Of a stretch of DNA of 64,000 bases, positions 1-10,270 are shown piece by piece; within the stretch, counting starts at the first letter, position 1; each line of letters starts with the position of its first letter. The notes beneath the pieces were generated by a model. That model ran no database searches. It was not told the DNA's origin and worked only from the letters and a program-made list of their open reading frames with translations. Location of the stretch: contig JAETNQ010000002.1 of assembly GCA_021772075.1 (NCBI GenBank), forward strand, positions 84,461 through 148,460, read 5' to 3'. Source of the stretch: Lachnospiraceae bacterium. GTDB lineage: Bacteria > Bacillota > Clostridia > Lachnospirales > Lachnospiraceae. The position numbers were made by a program, and so were the translations under genes.

Positions 1-550
1 CCTTCGGGATACTGCTCAAAGCCGCCATAAATAATATCATGTTATAACCGAGGTTTTTCCATAAAAACAGTACGATAATAACGATCTGCGCATGATCCGA
101 TTTCAGCCAGTCGATCTTTCCCATCCCAAACAAAGACGTAATATCATTCACCATTCCGTTATAGTGGAACAGCACCTGCCATATCAGTACGATCGATGCG
201 ATGGGAACCATCATAGGGGTCAGGAAAAAAGTGCGGAACTGGCTTTTAAAAGGCATTTTGCTGTCCAAGAGCATGGCAAGCCCCAAGGACAGCACCACCG
301 CCAGAGGAACCGCAATCGCAGAGAATTTCATCGTATTGGAAGCCGCCTGGCGGAAAGCCGCGTTTGTGAATACCATTTTAAAATTATCTAAAAATACAAA
401 TTGATGGCTGATGGGATTATCCACCACCGAATAAAAAATAACGACAAAAAAGGGCAATACGAAAAACACCAGCACCCCCAGGATGCTGGGGGCTAAAAAT
501 ACTGATGAAATTTTTCTCCCCCGCTTCCTTTTATCTTTATCTCTTTTCAT
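1..550 (-). CDS. Carbohydrate ABC transporter permease, MalF/UgpA type (partial, cut by window edge)
   Basis: The minus strand is open from an ATG at 550 to the window edge, so only the N-terminal ~183 residues are visible. After a basic start (MKRDKDKRKRG) come a first membrane segment (LAPSILGVLVFFVLPFFVVIF), then further segments around SAIAVPLAVVLSLGLAMLL and FFLTPMMVPIASIVLIW. This is the layout of the first sugar permease subunit of CUT1 importers. It would form the membrane channel with a second permease and receive sugar from the binding lipoprotein upstream. The start codon overlaps the end of the 753-residue lipoprotein gene by 14 bp, so the two are probably translationally coupled. 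Substrate cannot be told from the sequence. Confidence 0.85.
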   Translation of the reverse strand, partial: MKRDKDKRKRGRKISSVFLAPSILGVLVFFVLPFFVVIFYSVVDNPISHQFVFLDNFKMVFTNAAFRQAASNTMKFSAIAVPLAVVLSLGLAMLLDSKMPFKSQFRTFFLTPMMVPIASIVLIWQVLFHYNGMVNDITSLFGMGKIDWLKSDHAQIVIIVLFLWKNLGYNMILFMAALSSIPK

Positions 551-2798
551 TTAAATAAACCTGTACCCGCTCCTGGATGAGCCCTGCCGCATCTTCCGCC
601 TTCTTTTGCCCGTCAAAATAGCTCTGCGCCTCATCGGTGATAATACTGAGCATTTGTGAATCTATCCTGACAGCTCCCGCCGTTTCGATCATCTCGCGGA
701 TCCTGTCCACCTGCTCCTGGGAAGCCGCATAGGTCTCTACCATCACCATCTCTTCTCCCGATCCCCCGCTTGACCAAGACCAGGTTGTTTTCGGCTTCTC
801 TTTTTTCGTTCCGTCCGCATCCTCATAATATTCCTCAGTCATATCCTTTTCAAACTGCTTTTCCAATGCCGACTTCATAACCGGGAACCCGGCATTGGCG
901 GACTGGAGGTTCTCCTGGCGTTCCTTATCCAATAAAAATTTCATGAATTCCCAGACGCCTTCCTTATTTTTGGAATTCACATTCATTGCCACCGTCGTTC
1001 CATTAGGCGTGATCATCGTTCCGCTTTCCCCGGAAGTAGGATACCCGATCATATTGACGGGTTCTCCGAAACTATGTTCATACAGCTGATATTGCTGTAC
1101 GGAAGTAACGGTTTCTTTCAATAAAAGAAGTTTCCCGTTTCTTATTTTTTCTATACTGCTGGGACCGTTCTGATCGTAGGTAATATCCTGAGGAAAACGA
1201 TTGGCGAATTCCAGGATCTTTATAAACTCCCCATCCTTGAAGTTGCACGTTCCGTTTTCTTCATCCACAAATTTATCGCCATCGATCGCGAGCATCATTT
1301 GCAGCGCATTATACTTCGTCGTATACTCGAACAGTTCCACATCCGATTCTTTGGAATCCACCAATGCCATTAAATCATCCAGCGTCCACGACGTTCCGGT
1401 TCCTACATCGGATACCTTGCCGATCATGGTATCTACGCCAAAGCATCTCATGACTGCATAAAGCTTGCCGTCCGCCTCATACGTTTTCATCGCATTTTCT
1501 ATATAATCTTCCCTGTTGACATCGGCATCCTCATCCAAGTACGGGTTCAGATCCTCCACCACGCCCATGGAAACCAATTCTTCCAGCCCCACCGGACAGT
1601 ATACCATATCGATAATATCCGGCCCGTTGCCGCTGGACATATCCGCCGACCAGAGCGAAACCGTCGTTTCGTAATCCTTATCCCCTTCTCCATATTCCTT
1701 GATCTCTATCCGGTATTTATCGCTCTGTTGATTAAATGCAACTACATCCGTCTTTGCAAAATAAGGAAGATAGGTCGTTCCATAAGTTAATACCGTTTTC
1801 TCCGGCACTTCCGACCTGTCCTTTTTCGTCAGAACCGTCAGCTCCGACTTCGCTTCCGCCGAACTCCAGTCCACAGAAAAGGCTATCACCCTTCCATCCG
1901 CAAGGATCGCAAAATCTCTCAGATTCCCGCTGTCGATATCGCTGTCCACCCAGTTCAGGATCTCCGTCGGCTCCTCGTCGCCCAAATTGTATGTATAAAG
2001 CTTCGTTCCCGCCGTATAAAGGATGTCCGCCGCTTCACCGCCGCTCAAATAAGTGCCGTATTCGAAGGTTACGGGGGTATCCAGCGCTTTCAAGCGCTTT
2101 CCTGCCAGATCCACTTCCTGCAATTCATAGGCTGCGCCTCCCAGAGAGGAAACGATTACTTTTTCCCCTCTGATACTGAACATGCTCCCGATATAAGTCC
2201 CGGCATCTATTTCACAATAAGGCTGTCCATCCTGTTTCAAAACATAAACGCTGTTCTGCAGACAGACATAATAATTTCCGTCCTTATCTTCCAGCAGGCT
2301 CTGCATATAAAAACTGTCATCCTTGACCATTGCTTTTCCGGTGTCGATATCCTGCAATACCGTTCCGTCCGGCGAAATCTTTCTTATCGCGACATTTTCC
2401 GCCTTGCTCTCCATTCCCCCGGTCTGGTCATATTTCACCAGCCCCAGCAGCAGATTCCCTTCCGCATCCTCTCCCATAGCGCTGATCACAGTATTTTCTT
2501 CCAGTTCTACCGGAATTTCCGCCTGGCTGCCGTCCATCTTTCTTGCAAACAGCTTTGTCTCGCCGTCCTTTCCCCCTACAAAATATACGGTTCCCTCTTC
2601 ATCACACTTTGCGCTTCCGACTACATAGCCGCCTTCCCCAAGCGTTTCATGTTCCGCCACATAAATGAAATCGCCTTTTGCATTTTCTGCCGTCTCAGAC
2701 GCGCTTTCTTCATTTCCCTTTCCGCCGCATCCGGCCAAAACGAAAGTTGCTATCACCGCTGTGCCAACTGTCAGCCAGTTCCTGATCTTCATCCGCAT
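537..2798 (-). CDS. Lipoprotein with propeller-like N-terminal half and ABC solute-binding C-terminal half
   Basis: 753 residues. The N-terminus has a basic stretch, a hydrophobic segment and a lipobox (VLAGCG), so the protein should be exported and lipid-anchored. Roughly residues 40-330 contain recurring short strands with DKDGNYYV / AEGNLLLG / LADGRVIAF-type turns, typical of a beta-propeller. From about residue 335 (VLTYGTTYLPYFAKTDVVAFNQQ) to the end it resembles family 1 extracellular solute-binding proteins, with a NGPDIIDM segment and a C-terminal TEEYYED motif. It ends inside the sugar permease start, so it is probably the capture protein of that importer. A second, longer paralogue lies immediately upstream. 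The propeller assignment is inferred from the pattern of strands. Confidence 0.8.
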   Translation of the reverse strand: MRMKIRNWLTVGTAVIATFVLAGCGGKGNEESASETAENAKGDFIYVAEHETLGEGGYVVGSAKCDEEGTVYFVGGKDGETKLFARKMDGSQAEIPVELEENTVISAMGEDAEGNLLLGLVKYDQTGGMESKAENVAIRKISPDGTVLQDIDTGKAMVKDDSFYMQSLLEDKDGNYYVCLQNSVYVLKQDGQPYCEIDAGTYIGSMFSIRGEKVIVSSLGGAAYELQEVDLAGKRLKALDTPVTFEYGTYLSGGEAADILYTAGTKLYTYNLGDEEPTEILNWVDSDIDSGNLRDFAILADGRVIAFSVDWSSAEAKSELTVLTKKDRSEVPEKTVLTYGTTYLPYFAKTDVVAFNQQSDKYRIEIKEYGEGDKDYETTVSLWSADMSSGNGPDIIDMVYCPVGLEELVSMGVVEDLNPYLDEDADVNREDYIENAMKTYEADGKLYAVMRCFGVDTMIGKVSDVGTGTSWTLDDLMALVDSKESDVELFEYTTKYNALQMMLAIDGDKFVDEENGTCNFKDGEFIKILEFANRFPQDITYDQNGPSSIEKIRNGKLLLLKETVTSVQQYQLYEHSFGEPVNMIGYPTSGESGTMITPNGTTVAMNVNSKNKEGVWEFMKFLLDKERQENLQSANAGFPVMKSALEKQFEKDMTEEYYEDADGTKKEKPKTTWSWSSGGSGEEMVMVETYAASQEQVDRIREMIETAGAVRIDSQMLSIITDEAQSYFDGQKKAEDAAGLIQERVQVYLNEKR

Positions 2799-2839
2799 TC
2801 TCCCTTCTTACTTCGCCTGTGAACCTGTTCCATCTCTTT

Positions 2840-5413
2840 CTATCGGTTTTCATTCACATAAACCTGTATTCGGTTTTGAATAATGTCCGCTGTCTCCTCC
2901 GCCTTCTTCTGGCCTTCAAAATAAGCGTTAGCCTCTTCCGTAATAATTTCCATCATCTTTTCATCATACTGGTACATCTTATCGGTACCTTCGATCAGCT
3001 TTCTTACCGTTTCCACCTCGTAATCTTTCGCGGCAAATATCCGGACGGAGAAATTGTCGTACCCCCAGCTCGTCTTTTCCGACCGTTTTTTCGTTCCGTC
3101 CACATCCTCGTAATATTCCTCGGTCATATCTTCTTCAAACTTCTTCTCCAATGCCGATTTCATAACCGGAAAACCGTAGTCCCCTCCCCGGAAAGATCCT
3201 TCCTGCGCCTCCTTTGTAAAGCTGCGGCGGATAAACTGCCATGCGCCGTCCTTATTGGGCGATTTCGCATTGATCCCCATGGTAGAGCCGGCATTGCAGA
3301 CAAAAGAACCGTTGTCCGAACTGGTGGGATAGCCGCAGAATGCAATCGGTTCTCCGAACATCGCCTCATACATAATATACTCCTGCATGGAACTTATGGA
3401 TGTCTGAACCATCAAAAGCTTGTTCTTCTGAATCTTCTCCGGTGTAGTCAGCCCGCTCGTATCGTCTTTATAATCCGCATCAAACCGGTTGGCAAACTCC
3501 AGCGCCTTTATAAATTCCCCGTCGTTGAACCTGCATTCCCCCGTATCCCAATCCACATACCGATCCAGGTTCATAGCAACATTCATCATCAATATGCTGC
3601 TCTTCGTTGCATATTCATAAAGCTTCGTGCCTTCCGGAAGGCCGTCCACGATCTCCATCAGTTCATCCAATGTAATACTGCTGCGTTCTCCCACATTGGA
3701 TACCTTTGCCAGCACCGTATTCACAAAAAATCTTGACGGCATGGTATAAAGTTTTCCATCGATCTCATAAGCCTTTCTGACGTTTTCCAGATAATCCTCC
3801 TTGTTGATTTCGCTGTCCGCATCCATATAAGGATATAAATCTTCTAAAATTCCTTTTGCCGCATACATCCGTATATTTGCACTGGAAAGTTCAATAATGT
3901 CCGGTCCCTTCCCGCTGATAATATCCGTATTCATCTGCTCCAGCCCGGAACCATACCCCTCAGCGCTGTCGTCCGTAATATATTCCTTTACTTCAATCCG
4001 GTATTCCTGATTTGTCTTATTAAAATCAATAATTTCTTTCCTGACATAATAGTCCAGATATAATGCGCCATATGTAAGTATCTTCTGCTCCGGCACTTCG
4101 GAACCTTTCTTTTTCGTCAGAAACACCAAGTCGGCGCTGCTCGCTCCGCTTTCAGAATCCCAAGAGGAAAGAACGGCCATCACCCGCCCGTCTTCCAATA
4201 CGGCAAAAGAACGCACATCATCCCTGTCAATATCGCAATCCACCCAGTTTAATACTTTTGCCGGCGCCGCATCCCCAAAAGAATAACTGTATAAATCGTC
4301 ATTCACGCAAAATACCAGATCCGAATCCACACCCGGCGCGAATGTATATCCCCCGCTTCTTCCTACCATCAGTTCTTTCACTGCTTCGCCCATCGCTTTG
4401 GCATTCACATCGACCAGATGAACCTCCATCCCTTCGTTGCCGTAATACACCGCATATACTGCTCCGTCCTTCGTGGAAAACATTTCACTGATCCAGTTCT
4501 CCGTCTCTATTTCACAAATCTCGTTTCCGTCCTTGTCAACCACTACCACGCTCTGGTCCAGGCTCATATAGATATTTCCGTCTTTATCCGTTTCCAGACT
4601 CTGGATATAGGATTCCTGGTTTCCAAAGACTTTGCTGATATCTGTTCTGGACAGGATGCTTCCATCCTTGGAAAATCTGCATAACTCCATGATCTGGGAG
4701 GAAGGCTCCGACCATTCACCGGCACTGGATGCCACGGCTGCGCCGGAACTGCTGATGGCATATGCATGGGAACCGCCGCCTTCATTTACAATTTCATAGG
4801 AAAGCTCTTCTTTGGAATCTCCCGCCTTCCCCGGCGCTTCCGTATCTCCCGTCTCTTCGCCGGTTTCCGGCATTTCCCCTGTTTCTGTTGTCTCACTGGC
4901 TTCGGCTTCTCCATCTGCCGGCATTTCACCCGCTTCCGCCGCTTCCCCGCCATCTTCTGCCGCTTCATCGGTTTCTGCTTCTTCCCCGGCCTCTTCTGCT
5001 TCCGTCTCTGCCCCGCCGTTTCCGTCTTCCTCATAAACATACGTACTCAATACGGCCAGGAAATTCCCCTCTTTATCCATGCTGATCCTTTGGATGCTGC
5101 TGTTCTCCCCAAAGTCCAGCGGCACTTTCTGAGGCTCCTCCTCGCCGTCCTTCCATACGGCAAGATATTCCTCATATTTCTGCGCCGCTTCATTATAGGA
5201 ACCGGATTTGTAATAAACCGTATCCCCGTTTATAAAAACCTGGTCCACGCCTTCCTGCGCATTCAGGTTCCGGTATTCCGGCACATATACGAATTCCTTT
5301 TTCGCCGTCGTATTCTCCGCTTTCGAACCGCCGCAGCCTGCCGCCTGTATTCCCATGGCGGCCAGCAAAACCGCCAATATTGCTTTTTTCCAATTTGATT
5401 TATTCTTCATCAT
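2840..5413 (-). CDS. Lipoprotein paralogue: propeller-like sensor fused to ABC solute-binding domain
   Basis: About 857 residues from the ATG at 5413, chosen because GAGAGGGC precedes it at good spacing; the frame is open nine codons further upstream. A signal peptide ends in a lipobox (IQAAGCG). It has the same two-part plan as its downstream neighbour, with matching segments such as VLNWVDCDIDRDDVRSFAVLEDGRVMAVLSSW, KKGSEVPEQKILTYGALYLDYY and TEEYYEDVDGTKK, so the two arose by tandem duplication. It differs by a low-complexity insertion at about residues 110-190, rich in Glu, Ala, Thr and Gly. It may compete with or complement the neighbour in feeding the same permease. Substrate unknown. 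Confidence 0.8.
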   Translation of the reverse strand: MMKNKSNWKKAILAVLLAAMGIQAAGCGGSKAENTTAKKEFVYVPEYRNLNAQEGVDQVFINGDTVYYKSGSYNEAAQKYEEYLAVWKDGEEEPQKVPLDFGENSSIQRISMDKEGNFLAVLSTYVYEEDGNGGAETEAEEAGEEAETDEAAEDGGEAAEAGEMPADGEAEASETTETGEMPETGEETGDTEAPGKAGDSKEELSYEIVNEGGGSHAYAISSSGAAVASSAGEWSEPSSQIMELCRFSKDGSILSRTDISKVFGNQESYIQSLETDKDGNIYMSLDQSVVVVDKDGNEICEIETENWISEMFSTKDGAVYAVYYGNEGMEVHLVDVNAKAMGEAVKELMVGRSGGYTFAPGVDSDLVFCVNDDLYSYSFGDAAPAKVLNWVDCDIDRDDVRSFAVLEDGRVMAVLSSWDSESGASSADLVFLTKKKGSEVPEQKILTYGALYLDYYVRKEIIDFNKTNQEYRIEVKEYITDDSAEGYGSGLEQMNTDIISGKGPDIIELSSANIRMYAAKGILEDLYPYMDADSEINKEDYLENVRKAYEIDGKLYTMPSRFFVNTVLAKVSNVGERSSITLDELMEIVDGLPEGTKLYEYATKSSILMMNVAMNLDRYVDWDTGECRFNDGEFIKALEFANRFDADYKDDTSGLTTPEKIQKNKLLMVQTSISSMQEYIMYEAMFGEPIAFCGYPTSSDNGSFVCNAGSTMGINAKSPNKDGAWQFIRRSFTKEAQEGSFRGGDYGFPVMKSALEKKFEEDMTEEYYEDVDGTKKRSEKTSWGYDNFSVRIFAAKDYEVETVRKLIEGTDKMYQYDEKMMEIITEEANAYFEGQKKAEETADIIQNRIQVYVNENR

Positions 5414-5509
5414 AATAAATGCCCTCTCCATAATCTGCATACTTTAGGACGTAGGCGCAACGGCACAACACTTAGTATCCCGCTGCGCTATAACAGCACT
5501 ATATATGGA

Positions 5510-5538
5510 ATCATATCACAGTCTTACCTTCAGTACAA
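5510..5538 (-). promoter_or_regulatory. Putative sigma-A promoter for the lipoprotein/ABC genes
   Basis: On the minus strand, TTGTAC is followed after exactly 17 bases by TATGAT: 4/6 and 5/6 matches to the -35 and -10 consensus. It lies about 100 bases upstream of the 866-codon lipoprotein frame, in a 180-bp gap that separates that gene from the DUF711 gene. No operator is obvious nearby. Confidence 0.5.
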
Positions 5539-5592
5539 TCATACATTTCTTAATTATTTCTGAACGGGCGGCCTGTCCCGGCAAGGCTCCCC

Positions 5593-6957
5593 TTAATTTT
5601 TAAAACTGTGGATCGGCGCGGGAATACGGCCTCCCCTGTTCACAAAAGCATCACAGGAAAAACCGTTTACCGGCATGATCGGAGCATGCCCCAGCAAACC
5701 GCCGAATTCCACGCTCTCGCCCACATCTTTGCCGATCACGGGGATGATCCTCACCGCCGTTGTCTTTTGGTTCACCATGCCGATTGCCATCTCATCGGCA
5801 ATAATGCCGGAAATCGTAGTCGCTTTCGTATTTCCCGGAATCGCTATCATATCCAGCCCTACGGAACATACACAAGTCATAGCCTCCAGCTTTTCTAATG
5901 TAAGCGCGCCGGCGCTGACCGCATCGATCATTCCCTGGTCCTCGCTGACCGGTATGAATGCCCCGCTCAGTCCGCCTACATACGAAGAAGCCATAACCCC
6001 TCCCTTCTTCACCTGATCGTTCAATAAGGCCAAAGCCGCCGTCGTTCCGGGCGCGCCCGCGTATTCCAGGCCGATCTCGCACAAAATATCTGCTACGCTG
6101 TCGCCGATCGCCGGAGTCGGCGCCAGCGACAGATCCACGATGCCAAACGGCACTCCCAGCCTTCTCGACGCTTCCTGCGCCACAAGCTGCCCCACCCTTG
6201 TCACCTTGAAAGCTGTCTTTTTAATCGTTTCGCACAATACTTCAAAATTTTCGCCCCGCACTTTGCCCAGGGCGGTTTTTACTGCTCCCGGGCCGCTGAC
6301 GCCCACATTGATGATCCTGTCGCTTTCCGTCACGCCATGGAACGCCCCTGCCATAAACGGATTGTCGTCCGGCGCATTGCAGAATACCACCAGCTTCGCG
6401 CAGCCGAGGGAATCGTCCTCCTTCGTATATTCCGCCGTCCTCTTTACAATCTCTCCCATCAGCTTTACTGCATCCATATTGATCCCTGTCTTTGTGGAAC
6501 CCAGGTTCACGGAACTGCATACCCTTTCCGTCGCAGAAAGGGCGAGCGGTATAGACTCTATGAAAATCCGGTCCGCTTCCGTCATGCCCTTCGATACCAA
6601 GGCGGAATATCCTCCGATAAAATTAACGCCTACTTCATGCGCCGCCTGATCCAGTGTTTCAGCGATCCCTGCAAAATCTTCCGGCGTTTTGCACGCCGCC
6701 CCTCCCACCAGCGCGATTGGAGTCACCGAGATTCTTTTATTGACGATCGGTATGCCGAATTCCCTGGAAATCTCCTCTCCTGTTTTCACCAGATCCTTGG
6801 CAGCCTCATAAATTTTGGCATATATCTTTTCTTTTAACCTTCCCAAATCGGAATCGGCGCAGTCCAGCAAACTGATGCCGAGCGTTATTGTCCTTACATC
6901 CAGATTTTCCTTTTCAATCATCTGGTTTGTTTCAGCCACTTCAAATATATTGATCAT
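5593..6957 (-). CDS. DUF711 / UPF0210 family protein (PFL-related)
   Basis: 454 residues, the full length of the UPF0210 (DUF711) family, which is distantly related to pyruvate formate-lyase-type folds but has no assigned reaction. It starts [33 protein letters not shown] and carries the family's conserved glycine-rich stretches ([50 protein letters not shown]). The gene follows directly after a small ACT-domain gene. This ACT-DUF711 pair is widespread in Firmicutes and suggests regulation of the large protein by a small ligand; that is inference from gene order. No glycyl-radical motif is evident near the C-terminus. Confidence 0.85.
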   Translation of the reverse strand: MINIFEVAETNQMIEKENLDVRTITLGISLLDCADSDLGRLKEKIYAKIYEAAKDLVKTGEEISREFGIPIVNKRISVTPIALVGGAACKTPEDFAGIAETLDQAAHEVGVNFIGGYSALVSKGMTEADRIFIESIPLALSATERVCSSVNLGSTKTGINMDAVKLMGEIVKRTAEYTKEDDSLGCAKLVVFCNAPDDNPFMAGAFHGVTESDRIINVGVSGPGAVKTALGKVRGENFEVLCETIKKTAFKVTRVGQLVAQEASRRLGVPFGIVDLSLAPTPAIGDSVADILCEIGLEYAGAPGTTAALALLNDQVKKGGVMASSYVGGLSGAFIPVSEDQGMIDAVSAGALTLEKLEAMTCVCSVGLDMIAIPGNTKATTISGIIADEMAIGMVNQKTTAVRIIPVIGKDVGESVEFGGLLGHAPIMPVNGFSCDAFVNRGGRIPAPIHSFKN

Positions 6958-6971
6958 CGTCTCTCCTCATC

Positions 6972-7244
6972 TCAAATCCTGTGCATTTTATCAAAGATCT
7001 CTTCCTTCTGGCATTTGATGATAACGCCGATCTCTTCCCCCAGCATTCCCAGTTCATCCACAATATCCCCGAAATGCTTTTCCGTCCTGCTCATATCCAC
7101 AATCATCATCATATTGAAATACCCTTGCACAATTGTCTGGGAAATATCCAGAATATTAATCTTATTGTCCGCCAGATAGGTGCATACCTTGGCAATAATG
7201 CCTACCGTATCTTTCCCCACTACAGTAATAATTGTTTTTTTCAT
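6972..7244 (-). CDS. ACT-domain protein (UPF0237)
   Basis: 90 residues from the ATG at 7244. This start was chosen because GGAGAATACA precedes it and homologues begin MKKTIITVVGKDTVGI; the longer open frame upstream is not needed. The whole protein is one ACT domain with a GKDTVGIIAKV ligand-loop motif, followed by a helix-strand half ending FDKMHRI. ACT domains bind amino acids or similar small molecules and usually pair to form a regulatory sheet. It sits 14 bp upstream of the DUF711 gene, so co-transcription is very likely. Confidence 0.85.
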   Translation of the reverse strand: MKKTIITVVGKDTVGIIAKVCTYLADNKINILDISQTIVQGYFNMMMIVDMSRTEKHFGDIVDELGMLGEEIGVIIKCQKEEIFDKMHRI

Positions 7245-7278
7245 TGTATTCTCCATTCTGCGGCCTGATCCGCCGCCC

Positions 7279-8079
7279 TTATGCAATTTCAACGATCTCC
7301 GACACCTCGCTTCTGTTCGCGATCCGTATCGGGAAATCATTTGCCTTATATTTGTTGTCCGCCATTGCAATTTCTACCCGCACCGTTTCATAGGCAAGCT
7401 CCGGCAGATTATTTTCCTTGCTCAAATGCCCCAATACGACCGTCTGCATACTGTCATTCAGCAGTCTGCAGAGCAGCTGCCCCGAAAGTTCATTGGAAAG
7501 ATGCCCCCGGTCTCCCGCTATCCTTCTTTTTAAATAATATGGATACGGCCCCACTTGGAGCATATTCGCATCGTGGTTCGCTTCTATCAGCAAGGCGTTC
7601 ATTCCCCTCAGGCATTCCACCGTATAATCGTTATAACAGCCAAGGTCGGTCACGATGCCCAGCCTTTTTCTTCCATGGCTGATACGGTAAGCCACCGGCT
7701 CCGCCGCATCATGGGAAATCTTCATGGGATTTACCACCAGATCCTTGACCGTCACTTTATGGTCCGCTTCCAATTCATGGAACAGGCATTCCTCAATCTT
7801 TCCTGCCATGGAAGAACAACGAATGGCATCCAACGTGCCTTTTGTTCCATAAACAGGGATATTGTATTTCCTTGCTATCACGCCCAGCCCGTTAATATGA
7901 TCCGCATGTTCATGGGTAATAAATATCCCGTCTAATTCCTCCGGCTTTATCCCCAGCTTTTCCAGCCCTTCTTTTGTCCTTTTGCCGCTGATCCCGACAT
8001 CCACCAGTATATGCGTGGCATCGGAACCTACATAGATGCAGTTTCCGCTGCTTCCGCTGGCAATACTGCACATCCGCAT
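7279..8079 (-). CDS. Metallo-beta-lactamase fold hydrolase, YycJ/WalJ type
   Basis: 266 residues, the normal length for the YycJ/WalJ branch of MBL hydrolases. It opens MRMCSIASGSSGNCIYVGS, where the SGSSGN motif is typical of the family, and carries the metal site FITHEHADH. Further ligands are likely from SHDAAEPV, GYDC-like TDLGCY and the C-terminal GHLSKEN segment. Members are thought to be nucleases or nucleic-acid-linked hydrolases in the cytoplasm. It lies in a run with polA, coaE and the FtsA-like gene. Confidence 0.85.
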   Translation of the reverse strand: MRMCSIASGSSGNCIYVGSDATHILVDVGISGKRTKEGLEKLGIKPEELDGIFITHEHADHINGLGVIARKYNIPVYGTKGTLDAIRCSSMAGKIEECLFHELEADHKVTVKDLVVNPMKISHDAAEPVAYRISHGRKRLGIVTDLGCYNDYTVECLRGMNALLIEANHDANMLQVGPYPYYLKRRIAGDRGHLSNELSGQLLCRLLNDSMQTVVLGHLSKENNLPELAYETVRVEIAMADNKYKANDFPIRIANRSEVSEIVEIA

Positions 8080-8101
8080 TTCTTTATCCAGCCTTTCTTT
8101 T

Positions 8102-10270
8102 TTACTTTTCCCAATAGATTTCTATGACATCTCCGTCTTCCACCCGTTCCATATATCTCGATATCTGTCCGTTCCTCTTCGTGACTACGCATGCCCCCTG
8201 GGGACTGGAGCGGTCGAAATCAATATAATCAAAAACATCCACAAATACATATGACGGCTTTCCGCTCATCGACACCGGGCTTCCGTTTACCAGGACATGT
8301 ATGGTTCTCGGAGGTTCCTTCGCCTTCACGGCTCCGCCGTCCGCCGGTTCCGCTTTTTTCCTGTTTTCCTGATCTGTTCCTTCCGGCTCTTCATCGATTG
8401 CGTCTTCCTCCATTGCAGCATACGCCCCATATTCCGTTAATTTCTCTCTTTCCGCTCTTTCTGCGGCCATTTCTCCCCTTTCCCGATTCGTCAGCCATGT
8501 ATCCTCATCCGTTCCCTTCATCGCCCAAGATACCGTGAAATTTTCAAATACATGCGTTTCCATATCCGCGCGCCGGTTATTGACATACATGTGAAGCCTG
8601 TCGTCCACCATAACGTCCATAAAATCGGCGATCTGTCTCACCGTATAATAATTCAGCATTTCGATCTCGTCATTATCCTTGATATCATAATATCCCGACT
8701 GGAGCTTTCCGTTGACCCGGGCGAATTTTGGCAGATCAATCCTTTTCTCATTCACCGTCACCCTGATCACATCGCCGAATTCGTTCAAATCGCCCAGTTC
8801 CACAACCGCCGCTTCCCCTGCTGTTGAGGGAACCACCTCAATCTTATCCCCTCTGCGGATGGGCGTATGGATATCCGCTTCTTCCCCGTTTACCCGGATG
8901 ACTGCCGCTTCTCCTAACTGTCCCCGGATGATCCTCGTTTTTCCGTTCACTCGGAAATTCAATTCTTTTCCCCTCTTCGGGAACAGGCCTTCCTTTTCGA
9001 ACTCCGCCTGCATAGCCGCATCGACGACAGCCAGCATATTATTATCGTATAATTTCACCCTCTGCCCGTTAAAATCCACAAAGATAAAACCATTGCTCTG
9101 TTCATAAAAACTCAGGCAGATACCGATCGGCGTCACGAGCAAGGAATCTTTTACGATGTGGTCTTCCAAAAACTCTACCGACTGCAATACTTCCCCGCCG
9201 CGCACCGCCACTCTTTCCTTCTGTATGCCAAGCTCCTCTGCCAGCCGGTCCGTATACCCTTCCATTTTGCCGCCTCCGCCCACCACAAAAACGGCGCTGA
9301 CCGATTTTCCTCCGTTCAGTTCCTTAATCTTGTCTGCCACTTGAAGAGCCATGGATTCTATGACCGGATCCAACACTTCCAGCAATTCGTCTTTGGCGAT
9401 GCTCTGCTGCAGCCCCATAATATCTTTATAGGTGATCTCTTTCATGATCCCCGCATCTTTTTTAATCTGTTCTGCCGTTCCAAAATCCACAAGGCAATGC
9501 TTTGCAATCGTTTCCGTCAAAGCGTCTCCGGCCATAGGAATCATGCCGAAAGCAATAATGCTCCCGTCTTTTGTGATAGAAATATCGGAAGTCCCCGCTC
9601 CCACGTCCACCAAGGCAATATTCAGCATCCGGTACATTTCGGGAATCGCTACCTGGATCGCCGCAATCGGTTCCAACGTCATATTGGCCACATTAAGCCC
9701 TGCCAGTTCCACCGCCTTATTCAACCCATCCACCACGTCATCCGGGAGAAATGTGGCGATCATCTCCGCACTCAATATTTTTGCCTTATGCCCTTCCGGA
9801 TTGGATATCGGATAATGGTTGACATAATAGTGGATCACGGAATGGCCCACGCAGTAAAATCTCATATCCGTATCATTTTCCTTCTGGAAGCGCTCATAAG
9901 CTCTTTCTACTCCGTAGGAAGTAAGGCCGTACATATCCTCCTGCGTAATTTCTTTCTCATAAGCGAACTCGCTGTCCACCGTCACATTCACCGTGCGGAG
10001 CACGCGCCCTGCCGCGGCGATACAGGCCTCCGTCAGCTTCCTCCCTGTCGCGGCTTCCAGTTCTTCCTTAATCTGCCGGACAGTCTCCCCCACTTTCCGA
10101 ATATCATGGATCTGCCCGTCCAGCATGGCGCGGGTTTCATGCTCCTTCATTCTCTGCGCCACCGCATAAAAACGATCATTGCTGCGGTATCCCACCGTAC
10201 CCACAACACTTCTCGTCCCTATATCCAATCCAAAAACAAGCTGTCCCGAATAGTTTTTTCCTTCTGTCAC
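8102..10270 (-). CDS. FtsA/PilM-like actin-fold protein with long C-terminal extension
   Basis: 722 residues, well above the ~420 of ordinary FtsA. The first ~350 residues form an actin-like ATPase domain: phosphate-1 loop GLDIGTRSVVGTVGY, phosphate-2 loop LVDVGAGTSDISI and adenosine loop VFVVGGGGKMEGY. The C-terminal half adds repeated ligand- or ubiquitin-like segments (RRGDKIEVVPS; GSPVSMSGKPSYVFVDV; VEDGDVIEIYWEK) and an acidic linker. The GTG start overlaps the coaE stop (CTGTGA), so the genes are coupled. The family occurs in Lachnospiraceae next to polA/coaE; its cellular role is not known and cell-division involvement is inferred from the fold. Confidence 0.75.
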   Translation of the reverse strand: MTEGKNYSGQLVFGLDIGTRSVVGTVGYRSNDRFYAVAQRMKEHETRAMLDGQIHDIRKVGETVRQIKEELEAATGRKLTEACIAAAGRVLRTVNVTVDSEFAYEKEITQEDMYGLTSYGVERAYERFQKENDTDMRFYCVGHSVIHYYVNHYPISNPEGHKAKILSAEMIATFLPDDVVDGLNKAVELAGLNVANMTLEPIAAIQVAIPEMYRMLNIALVDVGAGTSDISITKDGSIIAFGMIPMAGDALTETIAKHCLVDFGTAEQIKKDAGIMKEITYKDIMGLQQSIAKDELLEVLDPVIESMALQVADKIKELNGGKSVSAVFVVGGGGKMEGYTDRLAEELGIQKERVAVRGGEVLQSVEFLEDHIVKDSLLVTPIGICLSFYEQSNGFIFVDFNGQRVKLYDNNMLAVVDAAMQAEFEKEGLFPKRGKELNFRVNGKTRIIRGQLGEAAVIRVNGEEADIHTPIRRGDKIEVVPSTAGEAAVVELGDLNEFGDVIRVTVNEKRIDLPKFARVNGKLQSGYYDIKDNDEIEMLNYYTVRQIADFMDVMVDDRLHMYVNNRRADMETHVFENFTVSWAMKGTDEDTWLTNRERGEMAAERAEREKLTEYGAYAAMEEDAIDEEPEGTDQENRKKAEPADGGAVKAKEPPRTIHVLVNGSPVSMSGKPSYVFVDVFDYIDFDRSSPQGACVVTKRNGQISRYMERVEDGDVIEIYWEK

